A stretch of 29,323 nt of DNA, taken from an uncultured Eubacteriales bacterium (GTDB lineage: Bacteria > Bacillota > Clostridia > Oscillospirales > Acutalibacteraceae). Positions 1 through 8,180 of the stretch are shown one piece after another (position 1 is the stretch's first letter; each line of letters begins with the position of its first letter). Under the pieces are notes generated by a model. It had not been told where the DNA came from. It saw only the letters and a program-made list of their open reading frames with translations, and did no database searches. The DNA is taken from NCBI GenBank assembly GCA_934486705.1, contig CAKSQS010000031.1, forward strand, positions 1 through 29,323, read 5' to 3'. Made by a program: the position numbers and the translations under genes.

Positions 1-9
1 AATCACTCC
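1..9 (-). promoter_or_regulatory. Ribosome binding site of a gene beyond the left edge
   Basis: Read on the minus strand, the bases right after the PcfJ stop codon are GGAGTGATT. A GGAG core at this place looks like the Shine-Dalgarno sequence of a following gene whose start lies outside the window. It implies that the operon continues to the left with tight spacing. Confidence 0.4.
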
Positions 10-2142
10 TTACGCCGCCTCAAGCAGGTCTTTCATAAGAACATCAACAAGCCGTATTCCTCTCAGCTCTCCGCCGTGAATAAGAATGTTGTTTTCGTCA
101 AGCTCGGCAAATTCCTCAAGGCGTAATACCTTGCTTGTTTCCGCTAAAGATTTATCTTCTTCGCTTAACCGCTCCTTTATTACCTTTTGCCATTCTCTTA
201 AAAACGGTTCGGCTGTAATAATATCTTCGCCGTTGCGGTCATAGAGGGTTCGCTTTTGGCGGATAGTGCCACCGGGTTCCACCTCTAAAGTATAGTAGGA
301 TACATCCGGCTCGTTTGTACGGCGCAAAAACAAAATATAGCTTTCCCTGCGTTCTATGCGGTCAAGGTATCTGTCCTGTTCGGCAACGCAGTGGTGAAGA
401 TTTCTGCCCTCTGCAAGCACATCTTCAACACAGCTCGGTGCAATAACGGAATATTTTTCTCCGGCATATTCGTATTTAGCTTTAACATATGAAAATACAT
501 CGGGCAAAAGGGGATAAGACTTTATTATCTCGTTTGCGCGCTCGTGAAGATCCTTGCGCTGCAGCAAATTTACAAGCTCTGCATGCCGCTGCCTCAATCT
601 GCCGGCTCGGTATATAATGGCGTCGCTTGTATCCATATTTAATTTTATCGCCATTGCAAGATAATCCTTCCATAGATTCATAACCTCATTACAGGTCATA
701 TTAAGCGCGTTCATCTGTTTGTTAATATAGTTGAATATCTGTACCGCACTCATTCTGTCAGATATAAATGACAGCTTATCCGGCATCAGATTATGCCCTA
801 TAAACCATTTCTTCAGGTAACGGGATAAAAAGACATTTTGCCCTTTTTCGTATTGCAGCCAGCTTAAATACTTAAAACCTCCGTTTGTTTCCTTTAGTTC
901 TTTAAGTCTTACGGAATCTATGCAAAGAATTTTTTTAAGGCTGCTGCCGCTCGAATCAATGCGATGCCGGATATTAAAGCTCTTACCGTTTAATAACTCC
1001 TCGGCAAGTTCTGTAAACCCTGCCTTAATAAGCTTTTCAATATACGGCGTTTCTTTAAACTGCATTAAAAATACTTCCGGGTCAAGTTTACCTTTGTATT
1101 CATACCATTCGTTAAGCGCAGTACACTTTAACTCATTTTCGGAAAGTTTCCTTAATGTCTTTTCATATATTCTTCCATCCTGAGCATAATATTGGCTGTT
1201 GCATAAGCTGCAACCTATCCAGCGAAATGCCCGATGCTTGTAATCTCCGTAAAAATATGCCCGCAGCGGCATACCTGTGTTATTACATATGATTCTCCTG
1301 ACTTCATAATAATGAAACTGCGGAGCAAACGGCAAGCCTCGATGGTACACTCTGTATGAATCAAATCGCCTTATCATAAGCCCGTCCCTGCAGCGCTGCA
1401 AGATATATGACGGATACTTCTGAGTTACAAAATATCCGAATCTCCCGAGAGATTTAAAGGTTATTTCCTTATGGCAGACAGGGCAGATACCCTTTGAATT
1501 GTAATGGGGCTTTTCAACCGAAACCGTATTTTCACAATATGTGCAATAGCCTTCCGTATACTTTTTGCGCGAATAATTGTAAAAAACAAAGTGTTCGTCG
1601 GTAGCCTCTTTGTCTAACCATTTTTCAAAATCCTTCGGCAGCTGTTTTAGGGTTTGCTTTAAATCCTCATCCCACGGGTCGGTTACTTTTCTGTGCCTTT
1701 TTTCAAGATTTTCCGCCATAACATCATCCTGATAGAAAACAAGTATATCTGCGCCGCTTTTATCGGACTTAAAATACTTTTTCAGTATTTTATTTGATTC
1801 GCGCGGGATATATACGGCACGACAGTCAAACCAAACATCGGGCCAATAGAGGTTGCGGAGCGAGGCGGTAAGCCACTTTTCTTTATCGTGGCTGTATGTG
1901 ATATACTTTTTGTTTTTCTTATCGAAATATATATCGTATATCGGTTTTGTGCCGTCGTACCGCATTACCTCGGTCATAAAAAAGGATACCTTTAAAATGC
2001 CTTTTTTGGTGCAGCACCTGAGATACGACCAATTTGTATATTTATTTGTCCTGACATCTTTCGGTTTATCCGCTTTGGCTCTGCGGAGCATATACGGAGT
2101 AGCCCGGAGCTTCGGCATTTTAAGCAATTCTTTTTTTCTCAT
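10..2142 (-). CDS. PcfJ-like conjugation protein
   Basis: Large cytoplasmic protein of the PcfJ family, named after a gene of the Enterococcus pCF10 transfer region and common in Gram-positive ICEs; the biochemical role is not established. A four-cysteine zinc-ribbon-like unit lies at about residues 200-223 (YCTYC, then CPVC). The conserved PcfJ region lies at about 575-660 and includes the motif LHHCVAEQDRYLDRI followed by a YYTLEV strand. The 710-aa length is in the range for the family. Two starts are possible: ATG at 2142, overlapping the preceding gene by 23 nt, or ATG at 2118 (MPKLRATPYMLRR), one base after the preceding stop codon. Neither has a strong Shine-Dalgarno sequence, so translational coupling is likely. 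It is the last complete gene of the DNA-processing operon. Family assignment is secure; function is not. Confidence 0.85.
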   Translation of the reverse strand: MRKKELLKMPKLRATPYMLRRAKADKPKDVRTNKYTNWSYLRCCTKKGILKVSFFMTEVMRYDGTKPIYDIYFDKKNKKYITYSHDKEKWLTASLRNLYWPDVWFDCRAVYIPRESNKILKKYFKSDKSGADILVFYQDDVMAENLEKRHRKVTDPWDEDLKQTLKQLPKDFEKWLDKEATDEHFVFYNYSRKKYTEGYCTYCENTVSVEKPHYNSKGICPVCHKEITFKSLGRFGYFVTQKYPSYILQRCRDGLMIRRFDSYRVYHRGLPFAPQFHYYEVRRIICNNTGMPLRAYFYGDYKHRAFRWIGCSLCNSQYYAQDGRIYEKTLRKLSENELKCTALNEWYEYKGKLDPEVFLMQFKETPYIEKLIKAGFTELAEELLNGKSFNIRHRIDSSGSSLKKILCIDSVRLKELKETNGGFKYLSWLQYEKGQNVFLSRYLKKWFIGHNLMPDKLSFISDRMSAVQIFNYINKQMNALNMTCNEVMNLWKDYLAMAIKLNMDTSDAIIYRAGRLRQRHAELVNLLQRKDLHERANEIIKSYPLLPDVFSYVKAKYEYAGEKYSVIAPSCVEDVLAEGRNLHHCVAEQDRYLDRIERRESYILFLRRTNEPDVSYYTLEVEPGGTIRQKRTLYDRNGEDIITAEPFLREWQKVIKERLSEEDKSLAETSKVLRLEEFAELDENNILIHGGELRGIRLVDVLMKDLLEAA

Positions 2143-2686
2143 ATTCCGTTTTCTCGCTTTCCTCTAAATTGACATTATACAGTCGGTTCGGCATAATTCT
2201 TTTCCCGTCAACCTTAGCTAATGCTATTTGAATAATTCTTTTGCTGCCCGGTTCTTCCTTTGCAAAGCAAAGATAATCTCCTTTCTCACCCGAAGCAACG
2301 GGGTCTTTGCCGCGCACTATTACATAACCGTTACGGGATTTGCCGATTTCCCTTTCCACTTGGCTGCTGTTTGCCCTGAATGGGTGATCGTTTATATATG
2401 CGAGAGAATGTAACAGTAAATCTTTCAGAGTCAAACGCTTTAATATCGTTAAATGCGTACAGGAAATTTTACTGTCGCGTTCATCCTCGTCTATATCTCC
2501 GCCTGCGTCAACAATATAATATTCCGAATTTTTTATATTCGGATAATAGTTAAAGCAGTCAAGGGGATTTTCGGCGCAATGAAAGCCGTTCTTTGCGCAA
2601 TTTGCTTTTTCGGTCACATTAAGCCCCGGATTAAACTGATAGTCTCTGCATATCAGTCCCTTATCAAAGCCTTTATAAGCTAACAT
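2120..2686 (-). CDS. ICE-associated conserved protein, probably DUF7666 type
   Basis: A 188-aa soluble protein starting MLAYKGFDKGLICRDYQF. A segment with paired cysteines (NCAKNGFHCAENPLDCFNYYP, about residues 28-48) is followed by an acidic IVDAGGDIDEDE stretch and a LTLLK-type helix. I recognise this pattern from proteins next to PcfJ in Clostridia ICEs (DUF7666), though the DUF number is from memory. An open frame extends upstream, but the ATG at 2686 has a perfect AGGAGG (2693-2698) at good spacing, so that start is preferred. It sits between PcfK and PcfJ and overlaps the latter's longest reading. No catalytic function can be inferred. Confidence 0.75.
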   Translation of the reverse strand: MLAYKGFDKGLICRDYQFNPGLNVTEKANCAKNGFHCAENPLDCFNYYPNIKNSEYYIVDAGGDIDEDERDSKISCTHLTILKRLTLKDLLLHSLAYINDHPFRANSSQVEREIGKSRNGYVIVRGKDPVASGEKGDYLCFAKEEPGSKRIIQIALAKVDGKRIMPNRLYNVNLEESEKTEYEKKRIA

Positions 2687-2696
2687 ACAAATCCTC

Positions 2697-3350
2697 CTAA
2701 AATAAAGAAAGTTGGTTGGTGTTTTCCGACTTTTCCTTCTCTTTGGGCGGTGGAGTCTCTTTCTTTTTTGCAGTAGACTTTTTAGCGGTTTTTGAAGTAT
2801 AGGCCGGTGTGTATGTTTTCGGTTCAAACTTTTCCTCGTCCGCATAATCTACTTCAATTTTGGTTGAACGATAGTATTCCTCAGCCCAATCGTAGCAGAG
2901 ATCGTCCGGAATGTCTATGCCTATAACGCCGTTTCCGTCCGGCTTTTCACCCGTAAGCTTCATATCTTCTTCAAGGTATTCCCGCGCTTTAATGTTTATA
3001 TACTTAAAGCAGTTTGCAACGCTCTTTTTAGGATGAAGAATATTGCGGGAAAGGTTTTCGTTTTTCCTGCTCAATTCGATTATATAAGCGGCAACGCTTT
3101 CTTTCATATTGCGGTGGGTAATCCTTTCAACCCCCGTCGCTATATTGTTTTCAGCCTGCTTTAATAATTCATCCGTGGAAAGCATTGTGTTCATTTCCCA
3201 TTCGATCTGAATTTCTTCATCGCGAGCCGCCTTTTTAGCGTCAAATTCCGCCTTTCGCTTGGCTTCTTCCTTTTCAAAGGCTTTTTTTCTTTCAGCCTCG
3301 GTTTGCTCGGCTGTTTTTTCGGTGACTTCTGTTTTATTATTGGCATCCAT
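2697..3350 (-). CDS. PcfK-like protein
   Basis: A 217-aa protein of the PcfK family, an ICE/plasmid transfer-region protein of unknown biochemical role that almost always accompanies PcfJ. The N-terminus (about 1-60) is highly charged, Lys/Glu/Ala-rich and probably coiled-coil. The family core follows from about residue 65 (TDELLKQAENNIATG, then ITHRNMKESVAAYIIELSRK and HPKKSVANCFKYI) to a DDLCYDWAEEYY element. The C-terminus is a low-complexity Lys/Pro tail ending NQLSLF, a QLSLF-like ending that resembles sliding-clamp-binding peptides. The start at 3350 is chosen because of the AGGAG Shine-Dalgarno just upstream; the longer open frame runs back into the primase gene and would lack one. Co-transcribed with the primase and PcfJ genes. 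Confidence 0.85.
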   Translation of the reverse strand: MDANNKTEVTEKTAEQTEAERKKAFEKEEAKRKAEFDAKKAARDEEIQIEWEMNTMLSTDELLKQAENNIATGVERITHRNMKESVAAYIIELSRKNENLSRNILHPKKSVANCFKYINIKAREYLEEDMKLTGEKPDGNGVIGIDIPDDLCYDWAEEYYRSTKIEVDYADEEKFEPKTYTPAYTSKTAKKSTAKKKETPPPKEKEKSENTNQLSLF

Positions 3351-3377
3351 TTTTATGCTCCTTTTTAAAATTTGAAA

Positions 3378-3404
3378 CGCGGTACGGGAAAGCCCCATAC
3401 CGCG
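3378..3404 (-). terminator. Intra-operon hairpin, terminator-like
   Basis: Between the primase stop and the PcfK start lie 11-bp inverted arms (3378-3388 and 3394-3404, one G-U wobble) with a 5-nt loop. On the minus strand they are followed by a weak T-rich stretch (TTTCAAATTTT). The weak U-tract suggests a partial terminator or an mRNA processing/stability hairpin rather than an operon end, because PcfK follows at once with a good ribosome binding site. Confidence 0.5.
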
Positions 3405-3408
3405 CCTT

Positions 3409-4911
3409 TTAATAAAAACCCTTAATTTTTGCTTTTTCCGCCGCAAATGCAACGGGATAAAAACCCTCTTCGTTACAGTAAAAGAATCGGCTGCCTTTAA
3501 CGCTATATAACTCAATAACATCAGACGGAGCTACGGCTCGCCCGGCGTAACCGTCAGGCAGCTTTAAGCCGTATTTTTCCCGTATGTAATTAAGGCAGGT
3601 AAAATCGTCGTCAAAATAGGCAACCTCACTATCGCTCACAAGACAGTATTCTTCAGCCGGAGGTTCTGTAAAGCCCGCTTCAAGCAGCTTTTCAATACCC
3701 GCAAAGGCGTAGCTTCTGACAGCCGCGCCGCTTATATCCAACTGGTAAATACGGTAGCCTTGTCTTTTATCTGTTTCGGGCTTTTGTATAATCTTTTCAC
3801 TGCCCTCCGGTCGCTTTAAAGCTATAATAAGGTCGTCTATACCGTTGTAATTCGGGTTCCAACAGGCGATTTCACATTTCATACCGCACTCTGCCGCCGT
3901 TTGCCGCACGCGTACTGCGCCGGCCGCCACATTTTTGTTTCGGAATTTATCAATGTCTAAGGCGTCAATAACGGTTCTTGTGCCGCATGGCGCTAAACTC
4001 TGCAATAATTCTTCAAGACCCGCTGCCGCGTTTGCCGAAGCCAGTGCGATAAAGGTTTTACCCGACAGAGCGTGTGCAATATATGACTTTAAATACCCCT
4101 CGGTAATATATATCCGCCCGGCATTTCTGTCGCCTAAAAACTGTATGGGGCTGCCGGGGCCTGTGCCGTATGGCTTACTTGATGAAGAAAACCATATGTA
4201 TTTAGCGCCCGGCTTATCCGAACCCTCGTTTTTAAGCGGAGTATCAAGCCGTATTTGCAGATCGTGTATCATACCGTCAATTTCTCTTATGGGTATTAAA
4301 ATTCCGTTTGTATATGAGCAGAACATTACCGTCCATACGCCGTTTCTTTTGTAAAACCCCGGCACGCCCTCTACGGTGAAGCCGTTTTTAATAAGCGTCC
4401 TTGCTAATTTCTCGCACATATAAAACGGTGGTGTGCTTTTAAAGCCTATTTTGTCTATCTGACTGTCGGTAAGACATCTCACATTTTTCAAATGCTCTCG
4501 GTGCATATCGCTCAGTTTAAGCAAGCCGAGCAATGCCGAGAGTGTTCGGTTAATAACGGGAGCTTCCGCGCGTTTTACAGTCGGAGCAGCTTTGCACACC
4601 TTTGTTTTACAGTGGTCAAAATCGGTGTTCGTTTCAAGACGAAGCAGTAATTCATCGCAAATTCTTCTGTAAGCTTCCGAATTTGAAATGTTGCCGTTTA
4701 ATTTGCTGTATAACGCCAGCATACCGCCTTTTTCTCCGCAGTAATTACATCGCCAGGTGTTGTTTTCGTAGTTTATTTTAAGCTTGCCGCGGTCGTCTCC
4801 GCAAAAAGGGCAATCGGTATATACGCCGTTTGCCACCGGTCTGCGAATCTTTATGGGCAGCAGGCTTGCCACCTGTTCAATGTCGAACGGAAAATCTCCG
4901 GTTGACCCCAT
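3409..4911 (-). CDS. DNA primase-like protein, CHC2 zinc finger plus Toprim/DUF3854
   Basis: A 500-aa primase-type protein expected to prime synthesis on single-stranded transfer DNA. A CHC2-like zinc ribbon lies at residues 34-58: CPFC, then WRCNYCGEKGG. After a linker, a DUF3854/Toprim-like core follows. It has a GILIPIREIDG strand, a KYIWFSSSSKPYGTG segment, the Toprim glutamate motif IYITEGYLKSYIA (about 268-280) and an acidic DALDID (about 317-322), which would hold the metal-binding residues. The C-terminal about 120 residues form an extra domain of unknown role. ATG 4911 has a GTGAGG ribosome binding site, and the stop of the preceding gene is 10 nt upstream. The context with helicase and exonuclease supports a role in ICE replication or strand conversion. 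Confidence 0.85.
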   Translation of the reverse strand: MGSTGDFPFDIEQVASLLPIKIRRPVANGVYTDCPFCGDDRGKLKINYENNTWRCNYCGEKGGMLALYSKLNGNISNSEAYRRICDELLLRLETNTDFDHCKTKVCKAAPTVKRAEAPVINRTLSALLGLLKLSDMHREHLKNVRCLTDSQIDKIGFKSTPPFYMCEKLARTLIKNGFTVEGVPGFYKRNGVWTVMFCSYTNGILIPIREIDGMIHDLQIRLDTPLKNEGSDKPGAKYIWFSSSSKPYGTGPGSPIQFLGDRNAGRIYITEGYLKSYIAHALSGKTFIALASANAAAGLEELLQSLAPCGTRTVIDALDIDKFRNKNVAAGAVRVRQTAAECGMKCEIACWNPNYNGIDDLIIALKRPEGSEKIIQKPETDKRQGYRIYQLDISGAAVRSYAFAGIEKLLEAGFTEPPAEEYCLVSDSEVAYFDDDFTCLNYIREKYGLKLPDGYAGRAVAPSDVIELYSVKGSRFFYCNEEGFYPVAFAAEKAKIKGFY

Positions 4912-4920
4912 ACTTTAACC

Positions 4921-5826
4921 TCACTTCATTGAATCAAGAATAAGCTTTGTTGCGGCGCGGAGAATGTTATCCTCGGTCGGGTATTTTTCAATAATCATTT
5001 CCAATACCTTAACGGGGCGGCGCTCGGCTAAGGTTCCCACCTTCCAGCCGTTATACGGTCCGCCGTCAATAACATAATTCTTCGCGTCTTCTAAAGTCAT
5101 CACAGCGCATATTTCGTCAATCGGCGTAGTCTTGTCATAGGAAACAGGAGTCGGCTCGCCTTCGGCTGCCGCATGCTGCTCTATTACTTCGCCCGTTTGC
5201 TCGTCTACTTTAATGCTGCTGTTTTCAATATTGTTTACAACCGACAGCAGCGGGTCTGTAACGGGCGGAGCTTCTTCTGTTTCCGCCTTTGCAGGTGCGG
5301 CTTCGGGTTCTGCTTTCACAGCCTCCGTTTTTATCTCTGCCTTGACGGGTTCTTCCGCTTTTTCGGGCTTTACTTCTTTCGCAGGCTGTTTAGGCTTTTC
5401 AGCTTTCTTGGTAACCGCCTTTTCCTCGGCTTTTACGGCAGAGGGATTGACTGGAATAAACTGCAAGCCGAAGCCTGCGTCCGAGAGCGCTTTTTCCATA
5501 GCGTCGTGCTGGGCTTTCGCCACGGACACCTTGTCCTCGGCGTCAACCCCCGAAATAATACAGTTTGCCGCAGGCTCACTGTCGGCGCGGTCAAAATATA
5601 CCCTTGCCTCAACCGCGGCAATTTTCTCCGATAGATTTTTAATAAATATACGGATCTTGCCGTTGGGGTGTCTGAGTCTGAACCAAAGCTTTTGGTAGGG
5701 CAGATCAAGTACCGCCCCGTTTTCGGTGCTGCGGACATATTTTGACGGGTCAAAGCCCTTTACGCGGTTAAGACCCGCGGCGGTGCTTTCGGCGTTGTAA
5801 ACAACGGCGCTGTTGTCTGATTTCAT
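4921..5826 (-). CDS. Conserved ICE protein, possible ssDNA-annealing or binding protein
   Basis: A 301-aa protein in three parts. The N-terminal domain (about 1-125) has a beta-rich KLWFRLRHPNGKIRIFI segment and ends in AMEKALSDAGFGLQF (109-123), similar in feel to the A-x-GRALG-x-x-GFG helix of ERF/Rad52-like phage annealing proteins. The middle (about 130-225) is a low-complexity Lys/Glu/Ala/Pro linker. The C-terminal domain (about 228-301) has GGPYNGWKVGTLAERRP, like small exonuclease-X-tail or DUF3820-type domains. A GGAG-containing ribosome binding site precedes ATG 5826. It lies between the RecD2-like helicase and the primase genes, so a single-strand DNA role is plausible. I do not know a named family for the whole protein; the annealing idea is inference. 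Confidence 0.7.
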   Translation of the reverse strand: MKSDNSAVVYNAESTAAGLNRVKGFDPSKYVRSTENGAVLDLPYQKLWFRLRHPNGKIRIFIKNLSEKIAAVEARVYFDRADSEPAANCIISGVDAEDKVSVAKAQHDAMEKALSDAGFGLQFIPVNPSAVKAEEKAVTKKAEKPKQPAKEVKPEKAEEPVKAEIKTEAVKAEPEAAPAKAETEEAPPVTDPLLSVVNNIENSSIKVDEQTGEVIEQHAAAEGEPTPVSYDKTTPIDEICAVMTLEDAKNYVIDGGPYNGWKVGTLAERRPVKVLEMIIEKYPTEDNILRAATKLILDSMK

Positions 5827-5855
5827 TTGATTTTTTCTCCTTTCAGAATTAAAGA

Positions 5856-5890
5856 CGGGAATAAGTAAGCTTTTTCTTCAGCTTATCCCG
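5856..5890 (-). other. Imperfect hairpin at the end of the helicase gene
   Basis: CGGGAATAAG (5856-5865) and CTTATCCCG (5882-5890) can pair with one bulge. The helicase stop codon lies inside the right arm. On the minus strand no strong T-tract follows, so this is more likely an mRNA structure within the operon than a terminator. Confidence 0.3.
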
Positions 5891-8123
5891 CTTTTTTCAT
5901 TTTAATGTCGTATACCTTTTTGTAATTTCCTATGCGTTCGGCTAAAGCCGTATTGCGGTTTCCGGTTTCGTTACGGTGAATAGCCATGCAAAGCATACCG
6001 GGCTGTCCCACAAGGATAACGCGGTGCTTTGCTCGGGTAATTCCCGTATAAACGAGGTTTCTGTTCAGCATATTGTAGTGGCTTTTTATAATCGGCATTA
6101 TAACAATGTCGTACTCCGAACCCATTGCCTTATGAACGGTTGTAGCGTAGGCTAATTCAATATTTTTCATATCCTCAAGCGTGTATTCGGCTTTGCGGTC
6201 GGCGGAAAACTCAATCGTAATAACGGCTTTGTTGTCCTTATCCGTGCCTATATCGCGTATAAAGCCTATATCTCCGTTGGAAGCCTTGCTGTTGTTCTTG
6301 TTTTGCATAACCTTATCTCCTACGCGGAAATAATCAGCGCCTATTCTAAGGTCGGGCAAGCCGCCTTTATACGGATTAACAATCTCGCGAATGGCAAGAT
6401 TCAATTCGTTTGCCGCGGCTGCGCCTTTTTTACGGTATGGAGAAAGTATCTGAACATTCTCTATACCGTATTTTTCCGTAAGGTCGCAAAAGGCTCTTTT
6501 AATAATATCCGCCGCCTGATCCTGCGTTTGGCATTTGTAAAAACAAAAGTCGTCCCCGTAGGATAATTTGGTTTGGTCGTTATTTATAGCCCTTGCATTA
6601 AGCGCTATTCTGCTGCCGTCCTTTTGGCGGAATATTTTATCCAGCACGGTAACGGGAATAAGTCCGCTGTTTATAAGCTGACGGAACACATCGCCCGCAC
6701 CCACGCTTTGCAGCTGATCGGGGTCGCCTACAAGAACAATCTTTGTATTATTGCCGATTCTCATAAAAAACTGCCGCGCAAGCCACATATCTATCATGGA
6801 GCTTTCGTCCACAATAATAAGTCCGGCGCCGATAGGCTCAAATTCCTTATCCTTTTTAAAATATCCGTCCTCGTTTTGAAGTCCCAGCATACTGTGAAGC
6901 GTTGAGGCGTCGGTTTCGCCGGTGCTTTCCGCCATTCGTCTGCTCGCTCTGCCCGTAGGCGCGGCAAGCTTGATTTTTTCCTTTGGGTAAAGCGCCTTAT
7001 ATACTTCAATAATGGCTTTCAAAACGGTAGTCTTACCTGTACCCGGAGAACCCGTGATAATTGAAAGATTACTGCTGAACGCCATATATACCGCCTCGCT
7101 TTGCTTATCTGAAAGCGCTATGCCGAGGTTTTTCCGCACATGCTCAAGAATAGCCGAAATATCTATTTTTTTAGGAGGCATAGCTAAAAGCCTTCCTATT
7201 CTTTCGGCTGTCTCGTTTTCCAAAACAAAGCTTTTGGTGCTGTATATCCGCCCCTCGTTCGATACTATATCGCCCTTTAAAATCATATTGTCAATAACCG
7301 AATCAATTTCGGCAGTCTTGACAAGCAGATCTGTTGAGGGCAGCGCCTCGTTCAGCATTTCGGCGGTTGTCTGCACTAAGGTTCTTTCGTCGATAAAAAG
7401 GTGACCGTTATCCTGCTTTTGCGTTTCCAGTGCGGTAATAACCGCGCCGCGTATGCGCATAGGGGAGTTAAGCGGCGTATCACCCTTTTTAACTATTGCG
7501 TCAACACGCTTAAAGCCGAAGCCCGGAATATTGCAAAGCTCATAGGGGTTATCTGTCAGAATATCTATGCTTTTCGCTCCGAAATAATCGTAGATATGCG
7601 TTGCCGCCGTGACGCTAATATTAAAAGGGGAGAGCAGCATCATAAGACTTCTTACCGAATAGCTCTCGTTGAAGGTTCTTTTTATATCCTCCAGCTTCTG
7701 CTCGGATATTCCCTTTATTTCAAGCAGCCTTTCGGGGCTGTTTTCAATAATGTTAAGGGTATCCGCACCGAAACGCTTTATAATATCGTCGGCGGTTTTT
7801 TCGCCTATGCCTTTTACAAGGCAGGAGGATAGGTAGCCCTTCAAGCCCTCGTCCGTGTACGGTACTATTTCTTCACAGTCTTCAACGCTTAACTGCGTGC
7901 CGTATTTGCCTGTCTGCCATTCGCCATCTAAAATCATGGAGATTTTATCTGTTTGCGGCAAATTATACCCTTTAGCGATAAAGCGGATAAAATCGTCCCT
8001 GCCGTTTGCAGCTTTTCGCGCTTTGTCGGGTACGGTTTTATCCCGCGTTCTTACGCGTATTACCGAGTGCTTGTCTGCGGGGTTATAAAAAAGGGTGCTT
8101 TCATATAAGCAGGAGTAGCTCAC
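5883..8123 (-). CDS. recD2: RecD2-like ATP-dependent DNA helicase
   Basis: A 746-aa superfamily 1B 5'-3' helicase with RecD2 layout. There is an N-terminal OB-like region (about 20-90), helix-hairpin-helix units (KGIGEKTADDI at about 104-114, EIKGISEQKLEDI at about 135-147, and IPGFGFKRVDAI at about 199-210), and a winged-helix linker. The ATPase core follows: P-loop GSPGTGKTT (358-366), APTGRASRR (388-396), Walker B IIVDESSMID (436-445), GDPDQLQSVG, and C-terminal YATTVHKAMGSEYD and NLVYTGITRAK. All core helicase motifs look intact. Translation starts at a GTG (8123) with GGGAGG at good spacing. The length matches the family. Placed directly after the exonuclease gene, it likely works in processing or replicating transfer intermediates. 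Confidence 0.92.
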   Translation of the reverse strand: MSYSCLYESTLFYNPADKHSVIRVRTRDKTVPDKARKAANGRDDFIRFIAKGYNLPQTDKISMILDGEWQTGKYGTQLSVEDCEEIVPYTDEGLKGYLSSCLVKGIGEKTADDIIKRFGADTLNIIENSPERLLEIKGISEQKLEDIKRTFNESYSVRSLMMLLSPFNISVTAATHIYDYFGAKSIDILTDNPYELCNIPGFGFKRVDAIVKKGDTPLNSPMRIRGAVITALETQKQDNGHLFIDERTLVQTTAEMLNEALPSTDLLVKTAEIDSVIDNMILKGDIVSNEGRIYSTKSFVLENETAERIGRLLAMPPKKIDISAILEHVRKNLGIALSDKQSEAVYMAFSSNLSIITGSPGTGKTTVLKAIIEVYKALYPKEKIKLAAPTGRASRRMAESTGETDASTLHSMLGLQNEDGYFKKDKEFEPIGAGLIIVDESSMIDMWLARQFFMRIGNNTKIVLVGDPDQLQSVGAGDVFRQLINSGLIPVTVLDKIFRQKDGSRIALNARAINNDQTKLSYGDDFCFYKCQTQDQAADIIKRAFCDLTEKYGIENVQILSPYRKKGAAAANELNLAIREIVNPYKGGLPDLRIGADYFRVGDKVMQNKNNSKASNGDIGFIRDIGTDKDNKAVITIEFSADRKAEYTLEDMKNIELAYATTVHKAMGSEYDIVIMPIIKSHYNMLNRNLVYTGITRAKHRVILVGQPGMLCMAIHRNETGNRNTALAERIGNYKKVYDIKMKKAG

Positions 8124-8157
8124 GCTTTATAACCTCCCGCTCACGTTTTCTTTTCAT
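8101..8157 (-). CDS. Possible 18-codon leader ORF overlapping the helicase start
   Basis: An ATG at 8157 preceded by AAGGAG opens an 18-codon frame, MKRKREREVIKRELLLLI, ending with TGA at 8101-8103. It spans the helicase ribosome binding site and the first codons in another frame. Such an arrangement can couple translation of the helicase to the upstream peptide, or the AAGGAG may be fortuitous. The peptide is strongly basic, then hydrophobic. There is no family evidence, so confidence is low. Confidence 0.25.
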   Translation of the reverse strand: MKRKREREVIKRELLLLI

Positions 8158-8180
8158 AACAAAACTCCTTTATAAAAAAA

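Noticed and set aside
5173..5698. Plus-strand frames of 153 and 161 codons opposite the 301-aa gene
   Set aside because: They mirror the Lys/Glu/Ala-rich linker on the other strand, giving Phe/Leu- or Ser/Ala-rich translations without domains.
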